Below, piece by piece: positions 25,201-31,200 of a stretch of 64,000 nucleotides of DNA. The position numbers and the translations under genes were made by a program. The DNA is taken from NCBI RefSeq assembly GCF_902459465.1, contig NC_047073.1, forward strand, positions 7,379,036 through 7,443,035. Reading direction: 5' to 3'. How positions within the stretch are numbered: the stretch's first letter is position 1; every line of letters begins with the position of its first letter. The stretch is from Asterias rubens. Its lineage: Eukaryota > Echinodermata > Asteroidea > Forcipulatida > Asteriidae. The notes below the pieces were generated by a model, which saw only the letters and a list, made by a program, of their open reading frames with translations, was not told the DNA's origin and searched no databases.

Positions 25201-25255
25201 TAAACATCGTAACAGCAGTGCCCCAGACTCGTTTCAGTGATCGCAACTGCATCAG
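4131..25255 (-). CDS. gene span: unrecognised Ser-rich multi-exon gene
   Basis: Reconstructed 5' to 3' on the minus strand: 25166-25255, 21952-21958, 21029-21127, 17357-17430, 16848-16889, 13723-15071, 8341-8415, 8115-8201, 6528-6694, 5023-5132, and probably 4131-4204. The first ten join in one frame (about 700 codons) with GT-AG sites throughout. The last needs one unseen exon to restore phase. The start codon and first exon were not found. They should lie above 25.3 kb, possibly close to the SLC38A9 5' end, which would make the two genes divergent neighbours. The encoded protein is mostly low-complexity Ser/Lys/Thr sequence with a short folded-looking N-terminal segment (LGHCCYDVYLVRGDVWAEVI) and a possible C-terminal EF-hand. 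Function is unknown. Confidence 0.6.
4205..5022. other. intronic sequence with foldback-like repeat
   Basis: No exon is supported. About 4500-4705 has mutually inverted blocks around CCTGGTCAGA / TCTGACC and GATCAGGCC / GGTTAGCCTGATCC, suggesting a degraded foldback element. Confidence 0.4.
5023..5132 (-). CDS. internal exon of unrecognised minus-strand gene
   Basis: 110-nt exon with acceptor TTATAATTTAG and donor GACAC|GTGAGT. Its first base completes an AC-A threonine codon from the exon at 6528-6694. It then reads TAPYMSNTGATSHQQ, TNPHFNQSSSSTSVP and LTLMPT without a stop, ending in phase 1. The composition is rich in Ser, Thr, Asn and Gln with no domain I know, so it is likely disordered. 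Support comes from splice sites and matching phase, not homology. Confidence 0.5.
5466..5782 (-). mobile_element. Penelope-like element fragment (minus)
   Basis: Read on the minus strand this begins with a hammerhead-like motif (5739-5782). It continues through sequence that is collinear with 45603-45870 on the plus strand, including CTCCGCGGTAGTA, TCCCGAACACCCGAACAATC and GTAGATACACACATGG. A shorter copy of its far end is at 31833-31955, and part recurs near 50527-50640. Hammerhead motifs of this kind are known from the terminal repeats of Penelope-like retroelements. No reverse transcriptase is present here, so it is a terminal fragment. Confidence 0.6.
5739..5782 (-). ncRNA. hammerhead-ribozyme-like motif
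   Basis: Minus-strand order: GTCTC (stem I, 5' side), CTGAGGA (CUGANGA core), one extra T, GACTAG-AGCAAT-CTAGTC (stem II hairpin, six perfect pairs), GAAA (core), CGTT (minimal stem III plus the UH cleavage position), GAGAC (stem I, 3' side, perfect complement). The palindrome AACGTT fits the dimer-type stem III of small retroelement hammerheads. The extra T before stem II departs from the strict consensus, so activity is uncertain. Confidence 0.55.
5783..6527. other. no gene seen
   Basis: Intronic AT-rich sequence between exons of the minus-strand gene. I see no coding or structured element. Confidence 0.45.
6528..6694 (-). CDS. internal exon of unrecognised minus-strand gene
   Basis: 167-nt exon with acceptor ACATTTTCAG (weak pyrimidine tract) and donor TCAAC|GTAAGA. 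From phase 0 it reads PVEWQGLPKYTSSGHPSSGH, QERAGSGKSHRSDRSINN and AYVWKEHLEGQIKQQRS, ending in phase 2. This phase fits both neighbours (8115-8201 ends in phase 0; 5023-5132 begins with one base). The last third is helical and charged in character, and the first part is Ser/Gly-rich. The family is not recognised. Another frame across this stretch is also open, but it does not keep phase with the neighbouring exons. Confidence 0.6.
7342..7804 (+). CDS. candidate plus-strand exon, Cys/Lys-rich protein
   Basis: 463 nt on the plus strand between an acceptor (TTTATTATTTCAG) and a perfect donor (CCTAAT|GTAAGT), open throughout (1 + 154 codons). It begins CYERCQVPRPQKVLRCRCQK, has KCTKCDSLDDADHR in the middle and ends SYIAVWSPN. 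The cluster of C-x-x-C pairs could suggest metal binding, but I recognise no domain. It lies inside an intron of the minus-strand gene and no partner plus-strand exon was found. It could be a nested gene, a non-coding transcript or a chance open frame. Confidence 0.3.
8115..8201 (-). CDS. internal exon of unrecognised minus-strand gene
   Basis: 87 nt (29 codons, phase 0 to 0), reading NSSQRSSKIERIASV then ALGKKLIANSGATV, followed by an excellent donor (ACTGTG|GTGAGT). The acceptor is taken as AATAAAG at 8202-8204. An alternative six bases inside the exon (TTCCAG) would change phase. Its phase joins both the 1349-nt exon and the exon at 6528-6694. Family unknown. Confidence 0.6.
8341..8415 (-). 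CDS. candidate short basic exon, same minus-strand gene
   Basis: 75 nt (25 codons, phase 0 to 0) between GACTTTCACAG and CATAAG|GTAAGA. It reads STTCSKQCHFLW then RKRHQKQKLSKHK. It is strongly basic at the end, like a nuclear localisation or microtubule-binding patch. Because it is phase-neutral it could be a cassette exon, so the phase test cannot confirm or exclude it. Confidence 0.4.
8416..9927. other. no gene seen
   Basis: AT-rich intronic or intergenic sequence. The short open frames at 9414-9870 have no recognisable domain or paired splice sites. Confidence 0.45.
9928..11221 (+). mobile_element. 5'-truncated, defective non-LTR retrotransposon (Jockey/CR1-like)
   Basis: The open frame at 9937-10614 is the central and C-terminal part of a LINE reverse transcriptase. 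It has DYSRAFDSLCHQTLL (palm motif A region), SGIPQGSVLGPLLFSVYVND and the catalytic box FADDTFIYHS. The thumb-like part is LGVTLSYNMSWD then LVLPVLDYCTPIWNP. The fragment starts abruptly at motif A (5' truncation). About 20 residues expected after LQNIS are missing. A one-base deletion near 10595 shifts the frame: the expected RRATRLI-type sequence continues in the next frame as RPATRLILKQRRQDEPYE. A (TTTG)n stretch follows, then a TAAATAATAAATAA tail at 11195-11221 typical of LINE 3' ends. It cannot encode an active enzyme. Confidence 0.85.
10785..10870. repeat. (TTTG)n microsatellite
   Basis: Tandem GTTT units with a few TTTTTG interruptions, lying inside the 3' region of the LINE. Confidence 0.9.
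11222..13722. other. no supported exon
   Basis: AT-rich. It includes a direct repeat of AAGAATGACGTA-TGG at about 11445-11485. No reading frame here has convincing splice sites or domain content. It is most simply the long intron that follows the 1349-nt exon of the minus-strand gene. Confidence 0.45.
13723..15071 (-). CDS. large exon of unrecognised Ser-rich protein
   Basis: 1349-nt minus-strand exon, the biggest coding block of this gene. The acceptor (TTTTCTCCTTTAG) is at 15072 and the donor (ATTAAG|GTGGGT) at 13721. Two bases complete a D codon with the previous exon, then 449 codons stay open to phase 0. It begins TTKSTQNEGWQPYLCW and soon reaches the acidic TIEDFEDFVSSSL. Most of the rest is Ser/Thr/Pro/Gly-rich and probably disordered, with one ordered-looking patch: SAVLRLMEERLKRSSASSS followed by LGFDFPN. 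It ends SAEEARLIK. The open frame runs a little past the donor to a stop at about 13642, so a retained-intron end is possible. I recognise no conserved family; the SP and TP motifs could be phosphorylation targets (inference). Confidence 0.8.
15072..15233. other. intron start region
   Basis: Polypyrimidine tract and acceptor of the 1349-nt exon (minus strand) and flanking intron. Nothing else is visible. Confidence 0.5.
15234..15596 (+). mobile_element. MITE family A, copy 1 (degraded ends)
   Basis: Starts with CACTATTGGTAATTGTCAAA and ends with TAATTACCAAACGTGTACCTT. It shares the internal GAAAAAACACCCTTGTTAGA block with the other family A copies (19776, 40715, 53694, 54325, 54852). It is non-coding and non-autonomous. 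Confidence 0.75.
15796..15883 (-). repeat. tRNA-like dispersed element, copy 1
   Basis: On the minus strand it contains GGCCTAATGGTTTTCTC (A-box-like) and GACCCGGGTTCGAATCCCGG (B box and T-arm). Similar sequence is found at 20870-20935, 36381-36445 and 53593-53672. The anticodon arm is not a convincing tRNA, so this is a tRNA-derived repeat rather than a gene. Confidence 0.55.
15884..16847. other. intron, no gene seen
   Basis: Intronic sequence between exons of the minus-strand gene, with simple A-rich runs near 16126-16146. Confidence 0.45.
16848..16889 (-). CDS. 42-nt exon, Lys-rich
   Basis: Acceptor ATATCTGCAG in minus orientation reads CCTGCAG|AT, and the donor is AAAAAG|GTGAGA. Two bases complete an Asp codon with the previous exon. 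It then reads IDAWSKKQNKKKK and leaves one base that, with AT from the next exon, makes another Asp. The dense lysines suggest a nuclear localisation or nucleic-acid/microtubule-binding patch (inference). Confidence 0.7.
17357..17430 (-). CDS. 74-nt exon, Trp-containing segment
   Basis: Acceptor TTCATTTTGCAG and donor CATTG|GTAAGT. It reads VKAEPWETLRGWSGDHDGCD then IESI, and continues as D-IDAWSKK in the next exon. The two Trp and the acidic patch look like an ordered short linear motif between disordered stretches. Phase fits both sides (one base in, one base out). Confidence 0.75.
17431..19775. other. intron, no supported exon
   Basis: Several open frames occur (17701-18483) but none has coherent splice sites and recognisable content. 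Two near-identical short direct repeats (GGCACTTCACATGAAAACATC type) lie near 19198-19262. Confidence 0.4.
19776..20149 (-). mobile_element. MITE family A, copy 2 (reverse)
   Basis: Bounded by TTAAAGGCAGTG and CATTGTCTTTAA, with the same interior as other family A copies in reverse orientation. It includes a central palindrome in which GATTTCGAGACCTCAAG is followed by its near complement. Confidence 0.8.
20150..20869. other. intron, no gene seen
   Basis: Nothing coding is visible. A weak inverted pattern around GGTCAGCCGGACC / GGCCGGACC occurs near 20655-20735. Confidence 0.35.
20870..20935 (-). repeat. tRNA-like dispersed element, copy 2
   Basis: Minus strand carries GTGACCCCGGTTCGAATCCC preceded by TTGCCTTCCAACC, matching the copy at 15796-15883. 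Confidence 0.5.
21029..21127 (-). CDS. 99-nt exon, Ser/Lys-rich
   Basis: Acceptor GACGTGCACAG (weak pyrimidine tract) and donor TCAAA|GTGAGT. In phase it reads MWHNSSNKSAASSNRK then GPTPASSSSKGKSASS and finishes a Lys codon with the next exon. It is Ser/Lys-rich and probably disordered. It can only be read from the exon at 25166 if the 7-nt microexon at 21952 is included. Confidence 0.55.
21128..21951. other. intron, no gene seen
   Basis: No exon or structured repeat is recognised. Confidence 0.4.
21952..21958 (-). CDS. candidate 7-nt microexon
   Basis: On the minus strand AGCTCGG is flanked directly by a strong acceptor (TATTCTTTTCACAG) and a perfect donor (GTAAGT). Its length converts the phase-1 end of the exon at 25166 into the phase-2 entry needed by the exon at 21029. 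It adds E-L-G between AEVI and MWHNSS. Without it, the joined frame stops at the second codon of the exon at 17357-17430. Confidence 0.5.
21970..22045 (-). repeat. tRNA-like sequence
   Basis: Minus strand GTCGTGGGTTCGAATCCCACC is a tRNA T-arm/B-box, followed in plus orientation by a long interrupted arm. The overall fold is broken by AT-rich insertions, so it is treated as a tRNA-derived repeat. Confidence 0.4.
22193..22697. mobile_element. ~500-bp element with 40-bp inverted ends
   Basis: GTGTGGCGGTTTCAACTTTC, continuing to GTTCAGTTTTCCG, at 22197-22237 is the near-exact inverse of 22653-22694 (CGGAAAACTGAACAC, then TGAAACCGCCACAC). A second partial copy of the right arm is at 22571-22612 (GGCTACGTCACCCGGAAAAC), giving a tandem arm. 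It is non-autonomous, and its interior includes the GC-rich block at 22350-22410. Confidence 0.65.
22350..22409 (+). CDS. possible captured first coding exon
   Basis: Inside the inverted-repeat element an ATG opens MAASTSTTSGERVDRMREFG before a GT (GAATTTG|GTGTGG). The MAAS start and GC-rich context resemble a genuine first exon, yet no downstream plus-strand partner is seen. It may be a gene fragment carried by the element, or chance. Confidence 0.2.
22711..23092. mobile_element. MITE family B, copy 1 (full-length hairpin)
   Basis: Runs from TTAAAGGAACACGTTGC to GCAACGTGTTCCTTTAA. Nearly the whole 382 bp is self-complementary, with the centre at GACTCCCATAAATGGCC and its inverse. The second copy is 60401-60795. 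Its TTAA-bounded ends resemble those of family A. Confidence 0.85.
23430..23905. repeat. cluster of short inverted GGACA / TTGCAT motifs
   Basis: Many copies of GCGGACA, TGTCCG and TGCATATGCAAT/ATTGCATATGCAATA in both orientations, spaced about 20-30 bp apart in two clusters (23430-23530 and 23745-23905). The arms could pair with each other. Class unknown. Confidence 0.5.
23975..24000. repeat. (CT)n microsatellite
   Basis: Pure CT dinucleotides flanked by a C-rich tract. Confidence 0.85.
24001..25165. other. intron, no exon seen
   Basis: The block at 24150-24205, with TGACGTCA, is an inverted relative of 3030-3075. Otherwise AT-rich with no coding signal. Confidence 0.4.
25166..25255 (-). 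CDS. 90-nt exon, Cys-Cys segment
   Basis: Acceptor CACCCTCCAG and donor TCATTG|GTGAGT. After two bases it reads ADAVAITETSLGHCCYDVYL then VRGDVWAEVI, ending in phase 1. The alternating hydrophobic pattern (CCYDVYLVRG) looks like a beta-rich folded domain, unlike the disordered exons after it. It is the most 5' exon found for this gene. The exon before it must end in phase 1. Confidence 0.6.
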
Positions 25256-25710
25256 CTGGAGGGTGGTGGTAAGGTATGAATGTAGAACAATGGATTTTGA
25301 GTCATTTTAGGGATTGTTTTTTATACGATTAGTGTATGATTTATGGTGAACAACATTTAAAGTGTTTATTGTTGTTCAGAAAGTGTCATTTCATAAACAA
25401 AATCATATTGTTTTTCGATACTTTATTGTGCTTCCGGTGCCCCTGGCCTTTGGTGGGTGTGCTCAAAAGAGTGTTTAACCAGTTTCGTGAAAAAAAACTA
25501 AAATGCCCTTTGAATTTGATTTTAAATGAGTAAACATTCAAACATCAACACAAATGACAACTCCCACGTGTTCCCTGTGTTATAATTCATCTTTTGAGTA
25601 TTCAGGACGATCCTTTAATTAAAGTACTTTTTCTTGAAGTTTGTTTATTAAAAATTATTCTATTTAGTTAGGCCATACGAAAGAAAAGTTAATTTAATTA
25701 CAAACGATTA

Positions 25711-25843
25711 GGGATAACTTTCCGTATGGCGCCACCACTTTTTCACTCATTTTTACAAAAAGGGATATATCAATCAGGTAAATTAGATACTATATTATTT
25801 CATTTCGAATGAAAAAGTGGTGGCGCCATACGGAAACTTTTCC
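25711..25843. mobile_element. 133-bp MITE with 7-bp target duplication
   Basis: Inverted ends share CTTTCCGTATGGCGCC and CCACCACTTTTTC with their complements at the right end. The element is flanked on both sides by ACGATTA (25704-25710 and 25844-25850), which looks like a target-site duplication. Confidence 0.75.
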
Positions 25844-26089
25844 ACGATTAGTTTGTTTTTTAGCAATTCATTCACTGTCCCTGAACGACAGCAGAAGATA
25901 TGTACAATCAAGTGAGGTTTGTGAGGGAGGACACCATGTAATTGTAATTACCGGTAGTCATTATCTCTTATGTCATGAGCTACTTCACACTCAGTCACAG
26001 TATGCATTGAATTTGATCCTGAAGATGATCACAGAGTAGACCCTGTACAGAGATGCCAAGTCCAGAGGCCAGCTATGCGTGAGATTTTT

Positions 26090-26115
26090 CACCACCACCC
26101 ACCCACCCACCCACC
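26090..26115. repeat. (CACC)n short tandem repeat
   Basis: Six to seven CACC units in an otherwise ordinary stretch. Confidence 0.85.
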
Positions 26116-26254
26116 AAACATTGTAGATTGCGTTTTTTGTGCACACAAGCGCAATTTGGCAATGCATTGTCGTTAATTTTAATTTTTTTTCCCGGTCTGT
26201 CCCCAATGCGTGAGAAAATGGTTGCTGTGCGTGTGAGCGGAGACAGAGCCCAAA

Positions 26255-26345
26255 TGCGTGAGTCTCACGCCTAATGCGTGAGTCTCACGCATAATGCGTG
26301 AGTCTCACGCCTAATGCGTGAGTCTCACGCGTTAGGCGTGAGACT
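26255..26345. repeat. 20-bp palindromic tandem repeat
   Basis: Four units of AATGCGTGAGTCTCACGC; the core GCGTGAGTCTCACGC is a perfect palindrome around one base. Diverged half-units lie just upstream (26210-26250) and downstream. Confidence 0.85.
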
Positions 26346-26369
26346 TGGTAGGTCTGCCTGTAAGTGTAA

Positions 26370-27526
26370 CTGGGGCGCTGTTCTCCTTTTTTCGAAATGT
26401 AGTCTTTATCGGTACAACCGATAATGACAAAAATAAATATCGAAAAAGGAGTCGACCCAGTGTTCTCCACAGACTTTTTTTTTAGGAGGGCGGCATGTCG
26501 TAATCAAAATGGTGCCCGTCAATATGATGTAATAAAATAGGCGCCCATTTTTATATGACGTCAGCGGGCGTGAAAGCAACAAATGCTTGAGAAAACCATT
26601 TTCTTAATAATAATAATAATAATAATGATTACATTTATATAGCGCTTCATACTAAAAATAAGTTTCTAAGCGCTTCACAAAGTAAATATAAACGATTAAG
26701 TAAGCTAACGGGAAAATTAAAGCTAGAAATATACAATAATAATACAAAAGGTACACGAAATATACAATATATAACAGGCTATTTAGAAGAGACAAATATC
26801 ATTAGACTATGTGAAAAATTAAAATAAAATGTATTAACCCTTGGGCCCGACGGGGCATCCATTTCGGTTGGAACAACCTTATTTTAAAAACTAAATCAAA
26901 ACTACAATGTGTTATACATTTTGCTTTGTGCGCCGCGCCAATAACCTCAAAGGGATGATCGGCATGCCGCACGTCTGAATTTAGAAAGCGGGTGATAGGA
27001 CCATGATCGGTCGGTCTTCATGTGCAATTTTCAAAACGGAATAAAAAAATCAAAACCCACATTTTTGGACGATCTTATCCCCAAATTATGGCCCTAAATA
27101 ATACTTTTTCCATCCAAAACCATTTCCATGAATTAGTGATTAGCGGACTGTTCATGCACTATGCATGCAGTGGGTATTCCCATCGTTGATGGTGTGCGTG
27201 GTGTGTGTGCATGGTTGGTTGATGCTTATGCACTCGGCATATAAATACGAACCATGTGGCCGTGTGTACATCGTGTTTTAACGTTTGTTTACGGTCGCAT
27301 TTCTGATGCTATAATTTTGAAGTCGGCTCTGGCTTGTCAGGTACTCGTTTGGTCTAAAAATAGTCTCTTTGTAGGGCTGGGCGGCCAATAATTTTAGCAG
27401 GGCGACCAATTCTTTGGCAGGGCGCCCTAAATTTTAGGAGGGCGGCCCGCCCTACCAATTTATGTGTGTGGAGAACACTGCGACCGATAATGACAAACTT
27501 TTGAAAAAAGGATTACTGCGCCCCAG
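26370..27526. mobile_element. nested inverted-repeat elements
   Basis: The inner element (26458-27480) is bounded by CAGTGTTCTCCACA and its exact inverse, with AGGAGGGCGG just inside both ends. It sits within a foldback element whose outer ends are CTGGGGCGCTG and GCGCCCCAG, with CCGATAATGACAAA on both sides of the inner insert. The interior includes a LINE/SINE-type tail (26605-26645: ATT repeats then TTATATAGCGC) and a TATAAATA box at about 27239. No protein-coding frame is seen. Confidence 0.6.
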
Positions 27527-27603
27527 ATACAGGGTCTAATCACAGAGCATACTGATTTTGTATTAGTAAACCATAAGGGAAAATCACTCAATAAATAAAT
27601 CGA

Positions 27604-27692
27604 AAAAATTGCTCGGTCAGGATTTGAACATGCAACATCTGGGATTGTTGTACATAATTATTGGTGCTCTACCATCTGAGCTACTACTAGCC
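27604..27692 (-). repeat. tRNA-like sequence
   Basis: Minus strand contains TAGCTCAGATGGTAGAGCAC (an A box typical of tRNA) and ATGTTCAAATCCTGACC (B-box-like). The AT-rich middle does not form an anticodon arm of normal size, so it is a pseudo-tRNA or SINE head. Confidence 0.45.
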
Positions 27693-27776
27693 ATAGACCC
27701 AATAACTGGGGAGCTGTAGCCTACTCCTCTTTTTTGCAGATGTCAAATTTTCGTAAGGGAAAAGAGTACAAGTTCC

Positions 27777-27927
27777 CCAGGGGTGGATTTCACAAAGAGT
27801 TATAGGACCAGTCTTATCTCGAGTTAGGACCAGTTACTCGTCCTAACTTAGGACTAACCATGCAATTTGTATATCTCCGAGGACTAGTCCTAGTTAGGAC
27901 CTAACTCTTTGTGAAATCCACCCCTGG
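27777..27927. mobile_element. foldback MITE (CAAAGAGTTA type)
   Basis: CCAGGGGTGGATTTCACAAA at the left and its exact inverse at the right close a 151-bp palindromic element about 100 bp upstream of the SLC38A9 coding start. A related long version is at 47431-48435. Confidence 0.8.
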
Positions 27928-28028
27928 CCCAGTTAGTGTTTTGTGAATATTTGTATTGATAAAATTGATACTAACTTGGAAATTGGAATACAATCCAATT
28001 GTTTCCAGTCACAGGTTGCTGCCGAACG

Positions 28029-28201
28029 ATGACTTCCACTGAGAAGAGCCCACTGATTAGTAACCATGGAAACCAAGATGCCGTAGCAAGCAAGCACCTC
28101 AAGTCTCCTGTTGGTCCCAATCAGTCTGAAGATGATGAGCGTTCATCTTTGGGCGATGTGGAAGCAGACGCACAATGGCTGGAGAACAAGAACAAATCTC
28201 T
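28029..28201 (+). CDS. SLC38A9: SLC38A9 coding exon 1
   Basis: Starts [14 protein letters not shown] and ends NKNKS plus two bases (donor CTCT|GTAAAT). The preceding GTTTCCAG (acceptor at 28008) leaves about 20 nt of 5'UTR in this exon. The EKSPL.. stretch resembles an acidic/dileucine-type sorting signal (inference). Confidence 0.8.
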
Positions 28202-31200
28202 GTAAATAAGATCATCTTCTTGCCTTTGTGTTCCTCGTTAGATCGGCCAAATTTTAAAAGTGTTTACTTAACTCTCTAAAAGTTAAAATACAAACTTATA
28301 CTCCTGGAAGGCATACAATTCAATAATGTCATAACGTTAAAATTGAATGAAGACAGTATATTGGGAGAACATTTGTTTTCAAGAGATGCGGTGCAACAGA
28401 AAACTGGGTACTGACCCACTTTCACATAGCCTTTGGAAATTATTTGGGTCAGTGAGGGTTTCCATCCTGAGGCCTACCATCAATGATTTATTTGGTCTGT
28501 GTCTCAGCACCTTTGAGCGAACCTTTGATTAAGGCGCTTTATAAATTGTGATGTATTGATTGATTGGCTGATTTTTAATTGATTGATTGATGGATTTTCA
28601 TCTGGTTTCAGTTACAGCAAGTTTAAAGAACACATCCCTGGATCAAATTTATCTGGCGTATCCGGTTCAAGCGTTGGTAACAACATCGCAGGTGGAGACA
28701 GCAAACGCAGGTACAGTATTAACAGAAATACTCAATGCACCTGGTTATTAAATGTTCTAGTAGAAATTTACAATTTCACCAAATAGTGCCCTTTACCTTG
28801 GGGAAAATGCCTTGGTGCCCTACCATTTCAAAGCATACATGCTTGCCAGACTCCTTGATTATATTTATTTCCCTTCTCTCTGAATCCAGGAAACCGTTCC
28901 ACTACTCTTCCGTTCCAACCTACGTGACGGACGACGGTAAGATAGAACATGCTGTAGATGATAAGACTGCCGCCACATTCAATCGCTATCGTTATTACAG
29001 CCGTCTTGCTGGAAGCCCAAGCCAAAGTGATAACACACTGGTAAGATATTTTGTGCTTATAAGCCCTTTTCACACTACTCTATTCCCTGGGGGCAACCAT
29101 GGGGAATAACGGCTGTCCCTTTCACACTTGGATTGCTTTACCCCTGATTTACCCAGGCAAATGGGCATACCCCGGGGAATAGCCACCCCTGCTCTGGAGT
29201 AGGGGTAAGCGGTGAAACCTGGGTACTCTTGAAACGTGCAACTGGAACCCTCTGGAATAAGGACACCTTGTGACAGTGCCCCGGAGAAACCATGGGGTAA
29301 AAACATGTCTGAGGCCTCCTATGGGCTGTACATGTATACCACAGGGGAGACTGGTGTTGAACAAGCCTCCAACAAGTAAGTGGTTTAGCATTGATATTAA
29401 AACTAAACAAGCCTCCAACAAGTAAGTGGTTTAGCATTGATATTAAAACTAAACAAGCCTCCAACAAGTAATATGGTTTAGCATTGATATTAAAACTGAA
29501 CAAGCCTCCAACAAGTAATATGGTTTAGCATTGATATTAAAACTGAACAAGCCTTTCAACAAGTAAGTGGTTTAGCATTGATATTAAAACTGAACAAGCC
29601 TCCAACAAGTAATATGGTTTAGCATTGATATTAAAACTGAACAAGCCTCCAACAAGTAATATGGTTTAGCATTGATATTAAAACTGACCAAGCCTCCAAC
29701 AAGTAATATGGTTTAGCATTGATATTAAAACTGAACAAGCCTCCAACAAGTAATATGGTTTAGCATTGGTATGCAATTGTACAAACCTCCAACAAGTAAT
29801 ATGGTTTAGCATTGGTATTGGAAGTAGATTGTCTCAACATTCACTCACTGCAGTTCACTTGTCTTTAAACTTGTTTTTATTTCATGTTAATATCTTTCAG
29901 GATATCCCAGATCACGTTCTACCTCCATTCCTCTTATCTGTTGAGTTACCATTCAAAGATAAAGAAGGCAAGCAAGGAAGCATCATTACTGTGTAAGTAA
30001 TCAAGTGAAGAACTGTTTATAGATATAAATAATATGTATTTTTATATTTTTATATTAACACTAACATGCATAAGTCTTCCTGCATCATCGGGATATCAAT
30101 CTTCATATACCGATTTCAAGTTAAAATATCTCAATTTGTTAATAAACTGTCATACCTGTCTACCGTATTGTTATTTTAACTGAATAGATTCATAATGCAA
30201 TAGTTCCATAAGAAGTTAATTTGCCTAACAGTTGGCCTATCCAAGGACCATGCTCTGCATGGGAATACTTTGGAATGAAATGTTGCCAACTGAAACTATG
30301 CTAACTAACCTTAGAGAAAGGGATGCTTGGAGCTAGGCACAAGGAATGGATGTCATGGAGAAAAATTGCTAGACATCACAAATGTACCCACTTAAACCCA
30401 TCCTTCTCTCCTTCTACAACCATTTTATCTCTTCACTTCCACTCTATACCAACTGTACCCACTGCAATCCATCTTTCCACCCAATCTGCAAACACTTTAG
30501 CCCATCCCTTCCATTCTATCCCAACTGTACCCACTTCAACCCATCTCTCTATCCCTTCCGCTGCCTTTTTAACCCATCACTTCCACTCAATCCCAACTGT
30601 ACCCACTTCAACCCATCTCTTTCTCCCTTCCGCTGCCATTTTAACCCATCACTTCCACTCAATCTCAACTGTACCCACTTCAACCCATCTCTCTATCCCT
30701 TCCGCTGCCACTTTCCCCCATCACTTCCACTCTATCCCAACTGTACCCACTTGAACCCACCCACTCCCAATAATCTTGTGTATGTCCTATTCATGTTTAC
30801 AGATTCTCCATCTGGAACACCATGATGGGAACATCTCTGCTGAGTATGCCATGGGCGATTCAACAAGCTGGGTTCGTCATGGGTCTAGTACTACTCATCG
30901 GAATGGCCGGACTGACTCTATACACATGCTACAGGGTGGTACAGTCTGTAGATAAATTAGGTAAATTACCAGGCCTCAAATTAATAAAAATACAATACAT
31001 TTATGAAGCGCACAATGCAGGAGCCTCTATGCACCAGACATACATTGTAACTTAAAACAATGACATACAAATATTATATAAAGCAGTAATTAGAAACATA
31101 AAGATTCAAACAAATGAGTATTTAAAAGTCCCTTGAAAATGGACAGGGCCAAGTGGAGGAGAGCCATAGGGAGAAAGCAGGCCAACCCAGTACAGACTGG

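Noticed and set aside
30323..30825. Open frames of about 145 codons ([10 protein letters not shown]...) as coding exons
   Set aside because: They translate the pyrimidine-rich 72-bp minisatellite in intron 4.
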